Origin: an uncultured Bacteroidales bacterium
GTDB taxonomy: Bacteria; Bacteroidota; Bacteroidia; Bacteroidales; UBA932
Assembly: GCA_934675095.1 (NCBI GenBank)
Contig: CAKUPC010000024.1
Location: 1-28,059 of the forward strand
DNA length: 28,059 bases
Direction of reading: 5' to 3'
Positions 8,648 through 17,172 of this stretch are shown piece by piece. The position numbers and the translations under genes were made by a program. The notes below the pieces were generated by a model, which saw only the letters and a list, made by a program, of their open reading frames with translations, had not been told where the DNA came from and did not search any database. Each line of letters begins with the position of its first letter. Within the stretch, counting starts at the first letter, position 1.

Positions 8648-9340
8648 ATGTCACAGATATTCGAATCATCGGTATTTTTCGGAGTATTCATAAGCCTCTC
8701 GTCCTACATTTTCGGCATCTGGCTAAAGAAGAAGACCGGCTGGGCGCTTGCAAACCCGCTGCTGATTTCCATCATTCTGGTCATTGCAGCGCTGTCCCTG
8801 CTCGGAGTGAGCTATCAAAGCTACGCGAAAGGCGCGGACATCATCAGCTACCTCCTCACACCGGCGACAATCTGCCTCGCAGTGCCTTTGTATCAGCAGG
8901 TTGAACTTCTGAAAAAGAACTGGAAGGCCGTCGTTGCCGGCATCGGCGCCGGTGTCCTGTCCAGCCTTGTCTGCATCCTGCTGCTCGCCCTTCTGTTCCA
9001 TCTCGACCATGCGGCCTACGTCACGTTCCTCCCGAAATCAATCACCACAGCCATAGGGCTCGGAGTCTCGGAAGAGCTCGGAGGCTACATTCCAGTGACC
9101 GTCGTCTCCATCATCATCACCGGCGTGCTCGGCAACATCTTCGCCGAAAAGTTTCTCCGCCTTCTCCGCATCAGCGAGCCGATTGCCAAGGGCATCGCCA
9201 TCGGAACGGCGTCCCACGCGGTCGGCACGGCAAAGGCCATGGAGATGGGTGCGGTAGAAGGAGCGATGAGCAGCCTGTCCATCGTCGTCAGCGGCATACT
9301 CACCGTCGCCGGAGCGTCTGTCTTCGCGCTGTTTCTGTAG
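8648..9340 (+). CDS. lrgB: LrgB/CidB-family membrane protein
   Basis: A 230-residue polytopic protein with the hallmark LrgB sequences: NPLLISI near residue 35, TPATICLAVPLYQQ (about 76-89), FLPKSITTAIGLGVSEELGG (about 125-144), and GIAIGTASHAVGTAKAMEMG (about 180-199). The start at 8648 is preferred because it follows the lrgA stop by one base; longer in-frame starts (from 8549) would lie within lrgA in another frame. It forms the large partner of LrgA in the membrane. Intact length and all motifs suggest a functional protein. It is the last gene of the operon: the next gene has its own promoter-like sequence. Confidence 0.93.
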   Translation: MSQIFESSVFFGVFISLSSYIFGIWLKKKTGWALANPLLISIILVIAALSLLGVSYQSYAKGADIISYLLTPATICLAVPLYQQVELLKKNWKAVVAGIGAGVLSSLVCILLLALLFHLDHAAYVTFLPKSITTAIGLGVSEELGGYIPVTVVSIIITGVLGNIFAEKFLRLLRISEPIAKGIAIGTASHAVGTAKAMEMGAVEGAMSSLSIVVSGILTVAGASVFALFL

Positions 9341-9365
9341 GAAACAAATACCACGACTTGCTGTA

Positions 9366-9395
9366 TTGCTCCTGCAAGATTTTTCCGTATATTTG
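9366..9395 (+). promoter_or_regulatory. Bacteroidetes-type promoter for the PIF1-like helicase
   Basis: TTG at 9366-9368 and TATATTTG at 9388-9395 match the -33 and -7 elements with a 19-base spacer, the best promoter in this window. Transcription would begin near 9402, which leaves the upstream ATG at 9406 almost leaderless and favours the ATG at 9454. A weak 5-bp hairpin (CTTGC 9357-9361 with GCAAG 9374-9378, followed by five T) overlaps it and could end the lrgAB transcript. Confidence 0.65.
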
Positions 9396-9453
9396 TCCCT
9401 GACTTGTGATGTCATCGGGAGCCGTCGTCGGCGGCTTCATAAATTTTTATGAT

Positions 9454-11622
9454 ATGGAAGATAAGAATTTTGAGGTTGAACTTGCACGGTTTATAGTAGA
9501 AAAGACTCGAAGAAGCCTGTTTCTAACGGGAAAGGCCGGCACGGGAAAGACGACGTTTCTCAAGGACATCACAAGGCACACGAAGAAAAAGCACATTGTG
9601 CTGGCCCCGACGGGCGTTGCAGCGGTCAATGCCGGGGCGATGACGATTCATTCTTTCTTCCAGTTCGGGCTCGGGGCTTACGTTCCCGGAGTGGTGGCGC
9701 CGCAGACCGGCTACTTCATCAGAAAGGCGAAGCTTGACCTGATACGCAACCTTGAGCTCATCATCATCGACGAGATTTCGATGGTCCGGGCCGACCTGCT
9801 CGACCACATCGACGCGGAACTCCGCAGGATACGGCGCAGCTACCTCCCGTTCGGCGGGGTACAGCTTCTGATGATAGGCGACCTGCAGCAGCTTCCTCCG
9901 ATTGCCCACGGCGAGGAGGAAATGATCCTGAGACAGCACTATAAGTCCCTGTATTTCTTTGACTGCAAGGCTCTTCAGAATCTGGAGTATTCCTGCATAG
10001 AACTGAAGAATGTATATCGTCAGAATGATTCCCATTTCGTGGATATTCTCAACCGCGCACGCATCGGCCGCCTCACGCAGGAGGACATCGACGAGCTTAA
10101 CACGCGCTATCAGCCCGGATTCATTCCCCGCCCGGAAGACAACTACATCCGTCTTGTCACGCATAACCGCATGGTACAGAGCGTGAACGAGGGAGAGATG
10201 ACAAAGCTCGACGGCGACGAATATACCTTTGACGCGAAGGTCACGGGGACATTCCCCGCTGAGTCTTTCCCGACGGCGGAACGGCTTGTCCTGAAGAAGG
10301 GCGCTCAGGTGATGTTCATCAAGAACGATCCGGACAAGCGTTTCATCAACGGCACCCTGGGCGAGGTCTGCTACCTGTGGAAGGACAAGATTAAGGTCAG
10401 GATTGCGGACAGCAATGTCTCCATTGATGTCGAACCTATGGAATGGGAGAACATACGCTATCAGTTGGACGAGACGGACAAGACCGTGAATTCCACCACG
10501 ATAGGCAAGTTCAGACAATATCCGGTGCGCCCGGCCTGGGCCATCACCATCCACAAGAGCCAGGGTCTGACATTCGACCGCGCGATTATTGACGCGAGGG
10601 CAGCCTTCTCGCCCGGCCAGGCATACGTCGCGCTGAGCCGCTGCCGCTCGCTCGAAGGAATCATCCTCAGCTCCCCTCTCCGCGCCTCCGCGTTCATGAC
10701 CGACACGACCATCGACGACTTTCTCCAAAGCCGTCTCGCCGACGCCCGGGCGCTGGCGGCAGAAGTCGCCTTCGTCCCTTTCGACTATGACCGCAGCAAG
10801 GACAGGCCGGAGCCGAAAATCGGTAACAAGGTCGCTTCGAGGCCGTCTGTCACAATTCTTGACAAAGCGACGGCTCATGAAATATCCGAGGGGCTATCAA
10901 GCCCTTATTTCAGGAGAACCACCGAGAAAACGTCTTCGACCGAATCCGGGGCAGGAGTCACAAGCGCAGTTAACCCAAAGCTTGTCGCGACCCTGAAATC
11001 CTGGCGGCTCGAAAAGGCGCAGGAGCTCAATGTCCCGGCATTCTACATCCTCAGCAACAAGGTTCTCAACAACATCGCGGCATATCTTCCCCGCACTCAA
11101 GAAGAACTCCTCGAAGTTCCGGGCATCGGTCCGGCAAAGGCCGAAGGCTACGGGGCTGCAATTCTGAAAATAGTGCAGGAAAACAGCGACGGCAACGCTG
11201 CAGCCCGCTCCCCTAAAGCCAATGAGCAAGAAATAGCCGCGCCTGACAAATCTCGACAAAGAACATCGGGAGCGTGTCCCGCAATCACACAAACAAAGCA
11301 GAAATCAAAGGCCGCAGACGCGGACACTCCAAAAATCCCGTCCCAGCAGATTTCGTTCGAGATGTTCCGCGCCGGAAAAACAATAGAGGACATCGCCGCA
11401 GAACGCGGAATGTCCCCATCGACAATCGAGACACATCTCTGCAAATACGTCGAGTCCGGCGACATCGATGTCAGAAAAATTGTCCCCGAAGACACCATCG
11501 TGAAAGTGCAGTTCTTCCGCCACGCCCACCCGGACTCCACACACCTAAAAGACATCTACGACGCCTACCAAGGCACAATCCCCTACTCCCACATCCGCTT
11601 CGTCCTCGCCTCGCGACGGTGA
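9454..11622 (+). CDS. PIF1-like superfamily 1B DNA helicase with HRDC and C-terminal HTH
   Basis: A 722-residue helicase. Walker A GKAGTGKTT (26-34), Walker B IIIDEISM (103-110) and GDLQQLPP (142-149) define the PIF1/RecD-like N-terminal motor. AITIHKSQGLTFDRAII and AYVALSRCRSLEGI (about 360-405) complete the second motor domain. An HRDC domain follows (about 510-580, with LKSWRLEKAQELNVPAFYILS and VPGIGPAKAEGYG), then a linker and a YpbB/RecQ-type helix-turn-helix (about 633-665, TIEDIAAERGMSPSTIETHL). This combination is common in Bacteroidetes, where the protein is thought to act in DNA repair or replication-fork processing. The start at 9454 is chosen because of the promoter ending at 9395; an ATG at 9406 in the same frame would add 16 residues with little family character. 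Confidence 0.92.
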   Translation: MEDKNFEVELARFIVEKTRRSLFLTGKAGTGKTTFLKDITRHTKKKHIVLAPTGVAAVNAGAMTIHSFFQFGLGAYVPGVVAPQTGYFIRKAKLDLIRNLELIIIDEISMVRADLLDHIDAELRRIRRSYLPFGGVQLLMIGDLQQLPPIAHGEEEMILRQHYKSLYFFDCKALQNLEYSCIELKNVYRQNDSHFVDILNRARIGRLTQEDIDELNTRYQPGFIPRPEDNYIRLVTHNRMVQSVNEGEMTKLDGDEYTFDAKVTGTFPAESFPTAERLVLKKGAQVMFIKNDPDKRFINGTLGEVCYLWKDKIKVRIADSNVSIDVEPMEWENIRYQLDETDKTVNSTTIGKFRQYPVRPAWAITIHKSQGLTFDRAIIDARAAFSPGQAYVALSRCRSLEGIILSSPLRASAFMTDTTIDDFLQSRLADARALAAEVAFVPFDYDRSKDRPEPKIGNKVASRPSVTILDKATAHEISEGLSSPYFRRTTEKTSSTESGAGVTSAVNPKLVATLKSWRLEKAQELNVPAFYILSNKVLNNIAAYLPRTQEELLEVPGIGPAKAEGYGAAILKIVQENSDGNAAARSPKANEQEIAAPDKSRQRTSGACPAITQTKQKSKAADADTPKIPSQQISFEMFRAGKTIEDIAAERGMSPSTIETHLCKYVESGDIDVRKIVPEDTIVKVQFFRHAHPDSTHLKDIYDAYQGTIPYSHIRFVLASRR

Positions 11623-11871
11623 TTACTTCGTCGGGGTGACGAGGCTGCGCCACTGCATGAACTGTTTGGCGTCGGCGCCGGAATGATGGTCGAGGAAAAG
11701 GCTGCGCCCGAGGTCGAGCGTGGCGATTGCGGCCATGTCGTCGGTGTCAAGCGTGAAATTGAGAATGTCAAGGTTCTCTGCCATACGGTTGCGGTGAGTG
11801 CTCTTCGGGATGATGATGACGCCGCTCTGGAACAACCAACGGATTATCATACCGCAAGTTCCGGCATTCAT
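11623..11871 (-). pseudogene. C-terminal remnant of an aldo/keto reductase
   Basis: An 82-codon open frame whose translation matches the last part of aldo/keto reductases: IIRWLFQSGVIIIPKSTHRNRMAENLDI carries the IPKS-x(5)-R-x2-EN cofactor (NADPH-binding) signature, followed by FTLDTDDMAAIATLD and a C-terminal HH..QFMQWRSL tail. A complete enzyme has about 270-330 residues with the catalytic Asp/Tyr/Lys/His far upstream; all of that is missing. Upstream on the same strand and in the same frame comes the cstA stop codon only two codons before the remnant's first ATG, so the N-terminal part was removed by a deletion or replaced by the cstA end. Translation is possible only from an internal ATG without a catalytic domain, so it is taken as a decayed gene. 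Confidence 0.75.
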
Positions 11872-11877
11872 AACCGG

Positions 11878-13356
11878 TCATTCCTTCCGGCCTTTCCGGT
11901 CACGGCGGAGCTTCCAAATGAAGAAGAGTACGAGGGAGAGGAGGAAGGTAACGGAGCCTATGGCGCAGTTCCATGTGTTCGGGAGGTTGAGGCCGATTTT
12001 GGCGATGCAGAGGTAGGTGGTGCAGACGGCGGTCATAAAGGCTGCGGGAAAGAGCGTCAGAATGTAGGCTGCGGAGCCGTTCGGCTTGGACTTCACGAGA
12101 TAGGCCGTGGCGGTCCAGAGCATAAAGACTGCAAGGGTCTGGTTCGCCCAGCCGAAATAGCGCCAGATGACGTTGAAGCCGTCCTCGTCGGCGATGTTGT
12201 ACCAGAGCAGCAGACCCGCAATGGCGAAGAGCGGGATACTGATCATCAAGCGATTGCGGACAGGCTTCTGGTTCAGATGGAGGAAGTCCGCGACAATCAG
12301 TCGCGCGCTGCGGAAGGCCGTGTCACCGCTCGTGATTGGAGCCGCCACAACGCCGAGCACAGCAAGAATGCCTCCGAGCACGCCAAGCCAGCTCTTGGAA
12401 ACGTTCACGACAACTTCCGGTGCGGCGGCATGAAGCGTGGAGCCCACAGCCTCGGCGCCTCCGTCAAAGAAAAACCAGGAAGAAACCGTTGCCCAGATGA
12501 GTGCCACTATGCCCTCGGTAATCATCGCCCCGTAAAACACCGGCCTTCCGAGCTTCTCGTCCGTGAGGCAGCGGGCCATCAGCGGGGACTGCGTCGCGTG
12601 GAAACCGCTCACCGCACCGCAGGCAATCGTGATGAACAGGCACGGGAAAATCGGCTGGTCCTTCAGAAGTCCGTTTGCCTCGCCGAGGTTGCCCAGACCG
12701 TCCCAGAGTTCCGGCAGCGACGGCCACTTGACAAAGAGGCAGACCATCAGCGCCATCGCCATGAAGAGCAGGGCGAAGGCGAAAATCGGATAGATGCGCC
12801 CGATAATCTTATCGACCGGAAGAAGCGTCGCAAGAAGATAGTAGAGGAATATGACGCCGACCCAAATCATGATTGCAATCTTCGACCCGCCACCTGCGAT
12901 GTCGCCGAGAATCAGCGCCGGGCTGAATACGAACACCGTGCCCACGAGCATCAGGACTATGATTGAGAATGCAAGGATGAACTTCTTTGTCCCGTTTCCG
13001 AGATATGCGCCCACAAGATCCGGGAGTCCCGCTCCGTTGTTGCGGATAGAGAGCATTCCTGTGAAGAAATCATGAACGGCTCCGGCAAATATACACCCGA
13101 AGACAATCCACAGATAGGACGACGGCCCGAACTTCGCGCCCATAATTGCCCCGAAAATAGGCCCCGTTCCGGCAATGTTCAAGAACTGGACCATATAGAC
13201 CTTCCATGCCGGCATCGGCACATAATCAACTCCGTCGGCCTTTGCGACAGCCGGAGTTTTCCTGGTGGAGTCAATTCCGAAGATGCGCTCGACGAGCCGT
13301 CCGTAGAGAAAGTAGCCCAGAATGAGGGCAACGAGACTTATAAGAAACGAAAACAT
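11878..13356 (-). CDS. cstA: Carbon starvation protein A family transporter
   Basis: A 492-residue polytopic membrane protein. Family marks are GTGPIFGAIMGA (about 62-73), the GAVHDFFTGMLSIRNNG segment (about 92-108), and CGAVSGFHATQSPLMARCL (about 260-280). CstA proteins are peptide or pyruvate transporters induced in carbon limitation. This is the short form typical of anaerobes and Bacteroidetes rather than the about 700-residue enterobacterial form. Hydrophobicity is high throughout, with a basic C-terminal tail RRDRKGRKE. The gene follows a PPC-domain gene by 54 bases and has a possible own -7 box at 13406-13413. Its 3' end abuts an aldo/keto reductase remnant in the same frame, but the C-terminus looks complete. 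Confidence 0.93.
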   Translation of the reverse strand: MFSFLISLVALILGYFLYGRLVERIFGIDSTRKTPAVAKADGVDYVPMPAWKVYMVQFLNIAGTGPIFGAIMGAKFGPSSYLWIVFGCIFAGAVHDFFTGMLSIRNNGAGLPDLVGAYLGNGTKKFILAFSIIVLMLVGTVFVFSPALILGDIAGGGSKIAIMIWVGVIFLYYLLATLLPVDKIIGRIYPIFAFALLFMAMALMVCLFVKWPSLPELWDGLGNLGEANGLLKDQPIFPCLFITIACGAVSGFHATQSPLMARCLTDEKLGRPVFYGAMITEGIVALIWATVSSWFFFDGGAEAVGSTLHAAAPEVVVNVSKSWLGVLGGILAVLGVVAAPITSGDTAFRSARLIVADFLHLNQKPVRNRLMISIPLFAIAGLLLWYNIADEDGFNVIWRYFGWANQTLAVFMLWTATAYLVKSKPNGSAAYILTLFPAAFMTAVCTTYLCIAKIGLNLPNTWNCAIGSVTFLLSLVLFFIWKLRRDRKGRKE

Positions 13357-13405
13357 TGCTGTTTAATTACATTTAGTGTTATACAGCCTTTCGGCCAATC
13401 CGATG

Positions 13406-13413
13406 CAAACTTA
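13406..13413 (-). promoter_or_regulatory. Candidate -7 box for cstA
   Basis: Read on the minus strand the octamer is TAAGTTTG, a match to TAnnTTTG, about 50 bases before the cstA ATG and overlapping the last codon of the PPC gene. I see no good TTG about 19 bases further upstream. Confidence 0.35.
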
Positions 13414-13833
13414 GAACTTATACACATTCAGCCCGAGTTCGTGGTCATGAACCCTTTCTGCGGAAACGCCGTAGTCCTCGATGAAAAACTCTCCGGCTCC
13501 GTTGAGTGTCGCGGACAGGAGATGCCCGGCGATGGCGGTGTAGTCCCTGCGGCCCGCGACGATGTGCAGATGAAGATAGACATCGCCTTCAAGCGTTGAG
13601 ACATTCCCCGTGAGGTCAGCGATTTCCATCTGTTCATTGAACTCATTATCGACATATTTCTTTGTCCCCGGGTCGAAGAACCTCAGTGTCATCCCGCTGA
13701 GCGCCCCAATGCCCGAGATGCTCCCTGCCCGAATGCCCATGTCCCGGCAGAACACCGTGAGGGCACTGAAAATCTCGACGTGATTGTCAAGGCTCACTAT
13801 GAACCTGTTTCCTGTTTTCTTGTACGAGTACAT
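13411..13833 (-). CDS. PPC (DUF296) domain protein
   Basis: A 140-residue single-domain protein resembling the PPC/DUF296 domain, which in plants is fused to AT-hooks and in bacteria stands alone. The hallmark stretch is present: GIRAGSISGIGALSGMTLRFFD (about 33-54), then GDVYLHLHIVAGRRDYTAIAGHLLSATLNGAGEFFIEDY (about 83-121), with the His-x-His pair LHLH and GGHL-like AGHLL. Bacterial members form trimers that bind a metal through clustered His residues and a small ligand; their role is not settled, and DNA binding is annotated mostly by analogy. It lies between fabD and cstA on the same strand (65 and 54 bases), so it may be in their transcript. Intact and normal length. Confidence 0.85.
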   Translation of the reverse strand: MYSYKKTGNRFIVSLDNHVEIFSALTVFCRDMGIRAGSISGIGALSGMTLRFFDPGTKKYVDNEFNEQMEIADLTGNVSTLEGDVYLHLHIVAGRRDYTAIAGHLLSATLNGAGEFFIEDYGVSAERVHDHELGLNVYKF

Positions 13834-13898
13834 ATTTCCTGATATTTTCTAAACTGATTGCTCCGGACGCGCATTATTCCGTAGATTTCGTCATGCGC

Positions 13899-14786
13899 TT
13901 ACAGCGCGATTTTCCGGATCAGCCCAGTCAGCGTCGTACCCGGACCGATTTCCGTGAAGTCGATTGCCTCGGCGGCGGGAACCCCTAGCTCGGCGGCCGC
14001 ATCCGCAGCCATGTTCCTGATAGTCTCTGTCCACTTCACCGGAGCGGTCAGCTGCGCGAGCAGATTCCGCTTGATGGCTTCCGGTGCAGTCGTCGCCTGT
14101 GCTGTAAAGTTCTGATATATCGGACATACCGGTTCGTGCATCTGAACTCCGGATATGGCCTCGGCAAGTTCGGCGCGGGCCGGCTCCATGAGAGGAGAGT
14201 GGAACGCTCCTCCGACCTGAAGCATGATTGCCCTTTTCGCACCCGCCTCCCTGAGCCTCTCGCAGGCAGCCTCCACGGCGGCCGTGTCTCCTGAAATCGC
14301 GGTCTGCCCGTCACAGTTGTAGTTGGCAGCCACGACGACACCCTCCTGTCCGCTGACTTCCGCACAGATTTTCTCAATCAGCTCCGGTTCCAGCGCGATG
14401 ACGGCGGCCATCGCCCCCGCCCTCGTCTCACAGGCCTTCTGCATTGCTCTAGCGCGGGCGGCGACCAGCCTGAGCGCGTCGTCAAACTCCAGTGCCCCGC
14501 AGACCGCCAGCGCAGAGAATTCCCCGAGCGAATGTCCAGCCACCATGTCCGGCCGTCCGTAGGCCAGCGCCTTGATGACCGAATGCAAGAACACCGCCGG
14601 CTGTGTCACCCGTGTCTGTTTCAGTTCCTCCGCGGACCCTCCGAACATGACGTCGGTAATCCTGAACCCGAGAACGTCATTGGCCCTCTCGAACATATCC
14701 CTCCATTTTCCGCCCTTCTCATAAAGGTCCAGCCCCATCCCCGTAAACTGTGCTCCCTGCCCGGGAAAAACGTATGCGTGCTTCAT
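13899..14786 (-). CDS. fabD: Malonyl-CoA:ACP S-malonyltransferase
   Basis: A 295-residue enzyme that transfers malonyl from CoA to acyl carrier protein, providing the extender unit for fatty acid synthesis in the cytoplasm. It has the N-terminal FPGQGAQ motif (7-13), catalytic Ser86 in GHSLGE, Arg111 (RARAMQ) that holds the malonyl carboxylate, and catalytic His196 in AFHSPLM. The ATG at 14786 (MKHAYVFPGQ) is preferred to an in-frame TTG three codons upstream. Length and motifs fit a functional FabD. No other fab gene adjoins it; its neighbours are the PPC and cstA genes. A possible -7 box is at 14877-14884. Confidence 0.96.
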   Translation of the reverse strand: MKHAYVFPGQGAQFTGMGLDLYEKGGKWRDMFERANDVLGFRITDVMFGGSAEELKQTRVTQPAVFLHSVIKALAYGRPDMVAGHSLGEFSALAVCGALEFDDALRLVAARARAMQKACETRAGAMAAVIALEPELIEKICAEVSGQEGVVVAANYNCDGQTAISGDTAAVEAACERLREAGAKRAIMLQVGGAFHSPLMEPARAELAEAISGVQMHEPVCPIYQNFTAQATTAPEAIKRNLLAQLTAPVKWTETIRNMAADAAAELGVPAAEAIDFTEIGPGTTLTGLIRKIAL

Positions 14787-14876
14787 GTCGTACAAATAAA
14801 AACGATGTGATAACTTTTCGTAATATTATATGGTGTCGCGCCGATGCGTATCAAAATAACGCCGCCCGCCACAATG

Positions 14877-14912
14877 CAAAAATAAGACAAAAGAAAATAA
14901 AAATGAAACAAA
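14877..14912 (-). promoter_or_regulatory. Possible promoter for fabD
   Basis: Minus-strand TATTTTTG (14877-14884) fits TAnnTTTG, with TTTG at 14909-14912 as a possible -33 element, though the 24-base spacer is longer than usual. The region is A/T-rich, so a chance match is possible. Confidence 0.25.
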
Positions 14913-14914
14913 AT

Positions 14915-14938
14915 CCGTCATCAGCCGTTTCACGATGA
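14915..14938 (+). repeat. Intergenic 24-base repeat, copy 1
   Basis: CCGTCATC, three variable bases, then CGTTTCACGATGA. The second copy at 19879-19902 is in the same orientation and matches at 21 of 24 positions. TCATC and GATGA inside it form a short inverted repeat. This copy lies between the 3' end of the 726-residue gene and the fabD 5' region. Confidence 0.55.
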
Positions 14939-14991
14939 AAATATAGACCGAAAAGAATGAAAAAGATGATGCAGGTTATTTTTGAAGGTTT

Positions 14992-17172
14992 CTAAATATA
15001 ATCCTTGTACTCGTCACAACTGCACAGAATCCGCGAAGCGGTCAAAGTTTCCCGGTAGTTCTTCACCACCTCAAGCCTGCGCCCCAAAAGCAGCAGCATC
15101 TGAGCCTTGGTTTCCTTGTCGTCAATCATTTCGAGCCCTTCACGAACCATCATGTCGCCCAGCCTTATGCTCTTCCGCACATATTCAGGGCGTTCCTCAT
15201 CACATTCATACCAGTTCTTCAAATAGTGCGTGAGCGTCCATGCGAAAGTTACGGCCGACTTTGTTCCGATGCCGAGATATACCTTCGCCACGCCCTTCTC
15301 GTCTGGACCGTAGCTTCCGCGGGCAATCCTCTCATATTCGGCCATCCGCTTTGCAAAGTTCAGCTTGTAGTCCGGATATATGCAGCCTCTTTCACCGGGC
15401 GCAATCCCAAAGGGATCCCGGTCCATATAGTACACCGTGTTCAGGCAATTCTGGTATGCCGACGAAACCTGTTCCAGCACTTTCACCGCCTGCGAATATT
15501 TCCTTTCCAGTATCAGCCTCGTGCCCGCCACATCCAGAAAATAAGACTTGTTAGCATATCCCCTCGCGTCAAGGAAATCGGCGAGTGCATTCGGCGCCTT
15601 TCCGACAGATTCCGCATATTTCAGAATGTCGGAGATTTTCACGTCACGGTCTATCAGATAGAAAAGGCCATTGCAGTAATCCCGTTCATTGAACATCTTA
15701 TACCGGAGTTCCCTGTCGCACGGGAAGTATGTCAAGCCCGGATAGCAGTGATCCCGGCATTGGAGAGTTTCTTTTCGCTTTTTATGAAGGGAGCCGTCAT
15801 CGCACAGCCCGACAAGCCTGTTGTCCGCCATATTGGCAAGCCGTATCGCCAGCACACCTTTCCCGCAGGCAAGCATCCGAGGGCAGACCTCGCCGAGAAG
15901 GATTTTCTTCAGCATATCATTCCAGTAATAGTAACTGATGTTATTGGTCAGACACCACGGTTCCTCCTTTGTTTTGCGGCGTATCTCGTCAGTCAGATTG
16001 TCCTCAATCATGCGATCCAGCCAGCGGAGGTCCCTAAGCAGCCGGCTCTCATAAGCCGAGTCATAGACGGCGGTCTTGGCATCGAGATAGATGTTCAGCA
16101 CCCTCACTGAGTTTTTGATGAACCCAGTTCCGGCCGCAGCCTCAGCCTGCCTCCCGACGCGAACGGCTTCACGGCACCGTCCGTTAAGGTCCAGAGCCAA
16201 CGCCTTGCAGTACAGCCACATTGCAGGATTTTTCCTGCATTTTCCGCTGGAAAGGGCAAGGCTACAGAACCTGCATATCATGTCCGCCTCCTCACGGCTG
16301 ATTCTCTGTTCAGTCATCCTCTCCGCCCAGCTCCCACGGCTGTGCTCATACATCACGTGTTCCGTAAACCATTGCTGAAGTTTCTCCGCCGTATAGTTGT
16401 CGTCCGGGCAGTACCGAGCGACCCATTCAAGGATGTCCCTTCCCGAACTGCGCTTTCCCATCCTTTTCAGGCAGAACTCCAATGAGAAGAAATCTCCGCT
16501 TGACGCATAAAATTTCAACGCCCGTGACTTGTCGCCGAACTCAAACTCGCTTCTCGCGACATATCCCGTGCACATATCCCTTATGACGCCCTCCGGAATG
16601 AGGGGTGAGACCCCGTTCCAAAATGTCAGCATCGTCTTGTAATCCCTGAGCGTGAACATCGCCCGGAGAGCCTGCAAGACATATCTCGGAGCGAGCTGTC
16701 CGCCCTCCGCCGTCTTGGAGACACACAGGTCGCGGATTTCTTCAAGGGAGAGCTCCACATCGTCGCCCTTGCTCGGATAGTACCACCGGGAGTTGTGCCT
16801 CCCGCGCATCTGCTCGCACTCTCTGGCGAGGACAAGATAATCGACTACATCCGTCCTTTTTTCAGCCCTGATCCATCTCGCGAAGCTATTTGACAGGGCA
16901 GACGTTCCTGCAATACGCCTGATTTCGTCAACGGACCAGTCATTGACAACAGCCCTAATGTCGCTCGTCCTAATGTCCCTTCGCCCGGTCAGTGCCAGCC
17001 AGTCCATGAACAGGGCATCGGAATCCGCAGCGGTGCCGGAACGGTCATCGGCATCGAAGATTCGCGGCATCATGTAATCGGCCGGGCTCCACCAGAACGG
17101 CCCGCAGGCAACGGCCTTCACGACCGGAAGCGTCATGATCAGGACACTAACGATATATTTTTTCAATCTCAT
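14992..17172 (-). CDS. Large secreted protein of unknown function (CGP-type N-terminus)
   Basis: A 726-residue exported protein. The basic start, hydrophobic core and AVA before Cys at about residue 23 form a signal peptide; the lipobox is poor, so cleavage by signal peptidase I or a lipoprotein are both possible. The mature N-terminus ACGPFWWSPADYMMPRIFD resembles a Bacteroidetes group of large secreted proteins that begin ACGP followed by aromatic residues; none has a known function. The rest is rich in amphipathic helices (for example 'LDLNGRCREAVRVGRQAEAA' and 'KYSQAVKVLEQVSSAYQ'), suggesting TPR-like helical repeats. Its ATG lies 26 bases inside the upstream lipoprotein gene, so the two are translationally coupled and likely partners. 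An alternative start at residue 13 would destroy the signal peptide. Confidence 0.75.
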   Translation of the reverse strand: MRLKKYIVSVLIMTLPVVKAVACGPFWWSPADYMMPRIFDADDRSGTAADSDALFMDWLALTGRRDIRTSDIRAVVNDWSVDEIRRIAGTSALSNSFARWIRAEKRTDVVDYLVLARECEQMRGRHNSRWYYPSKGDDVELSLEEIRDLCVSKTAEGGQLAPRYVLQALRAMFTLRDYKTMLTFWNGVSPLIPEGVIRDMCTGYVARSEFEFGDKSRALKFYASSGDFFSLEFCLKRMGKRSSGRDILEWVARYCPDDNYTAEKLQQWFTEHVMYEHSRGSWAERMTEQRISREEADMICRFCSLALSSGKCRKNPAMWLYCKALALDLNGRCREAVRVGRQAEAAAGTGFIKNSVRVLNIYLDAKTAVYDSAYESRLLRDLRWLDRMIEDNLTDEIRRKTKEEPWCLTNNISYYYWNDMLKKILLGEVCPRMLACGKGVLAIRLANMADNRLVGLCDDGSLHKKRKETLQCRDHCYPGLTYFPCDRELRYKMFNERDYCNGLFYLIDRDVKISDILKYAESVGKAPNALADFLDARGYANKSYFLDVAGTRLILERKYSQAVKVLEQVSSAYQNCLNTVYYMDRDPFGIAPGERGCIYPDYKLNFAKRMAEYERIARGSYGPDEKGVAKVYLGIGTKSAVTFAWTLTHYLKNWYECDEERPEYVRKSIRLGDMMVREGLEMIDDKETKAQMLLLLGRRLEVVKNYRETLTASRILCSCDEYKDYI

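Noticed and set aside
9357..9384. Rho-independent terminator after lrgB
   Set aside because: The stem is only 5 bp with a 12-base loop and overlaps the promoter region; mentioned with the promoter but not called separately.
9523..10878. 451-codon minus-strand frame opposite the PIF1-like helicase
   Set aside because: The plus strand carries all helicase motifs; the minus translation lacks recognisable domains.
11683..12966. Long + strand open frame (427 codons) opposite cstA
   Set aside because: It is the complement of a clear CstA with membrane and family motifs; its translation is charged and low in hydrophobic residues, with no family character. G+C-rich third positions create such antisense frames.
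15226..16110. 294-codon + frame opposite the large secreted protein
   Set aside because: Antisense of a gene with a signal peptide and good coding style; no recognisable features.
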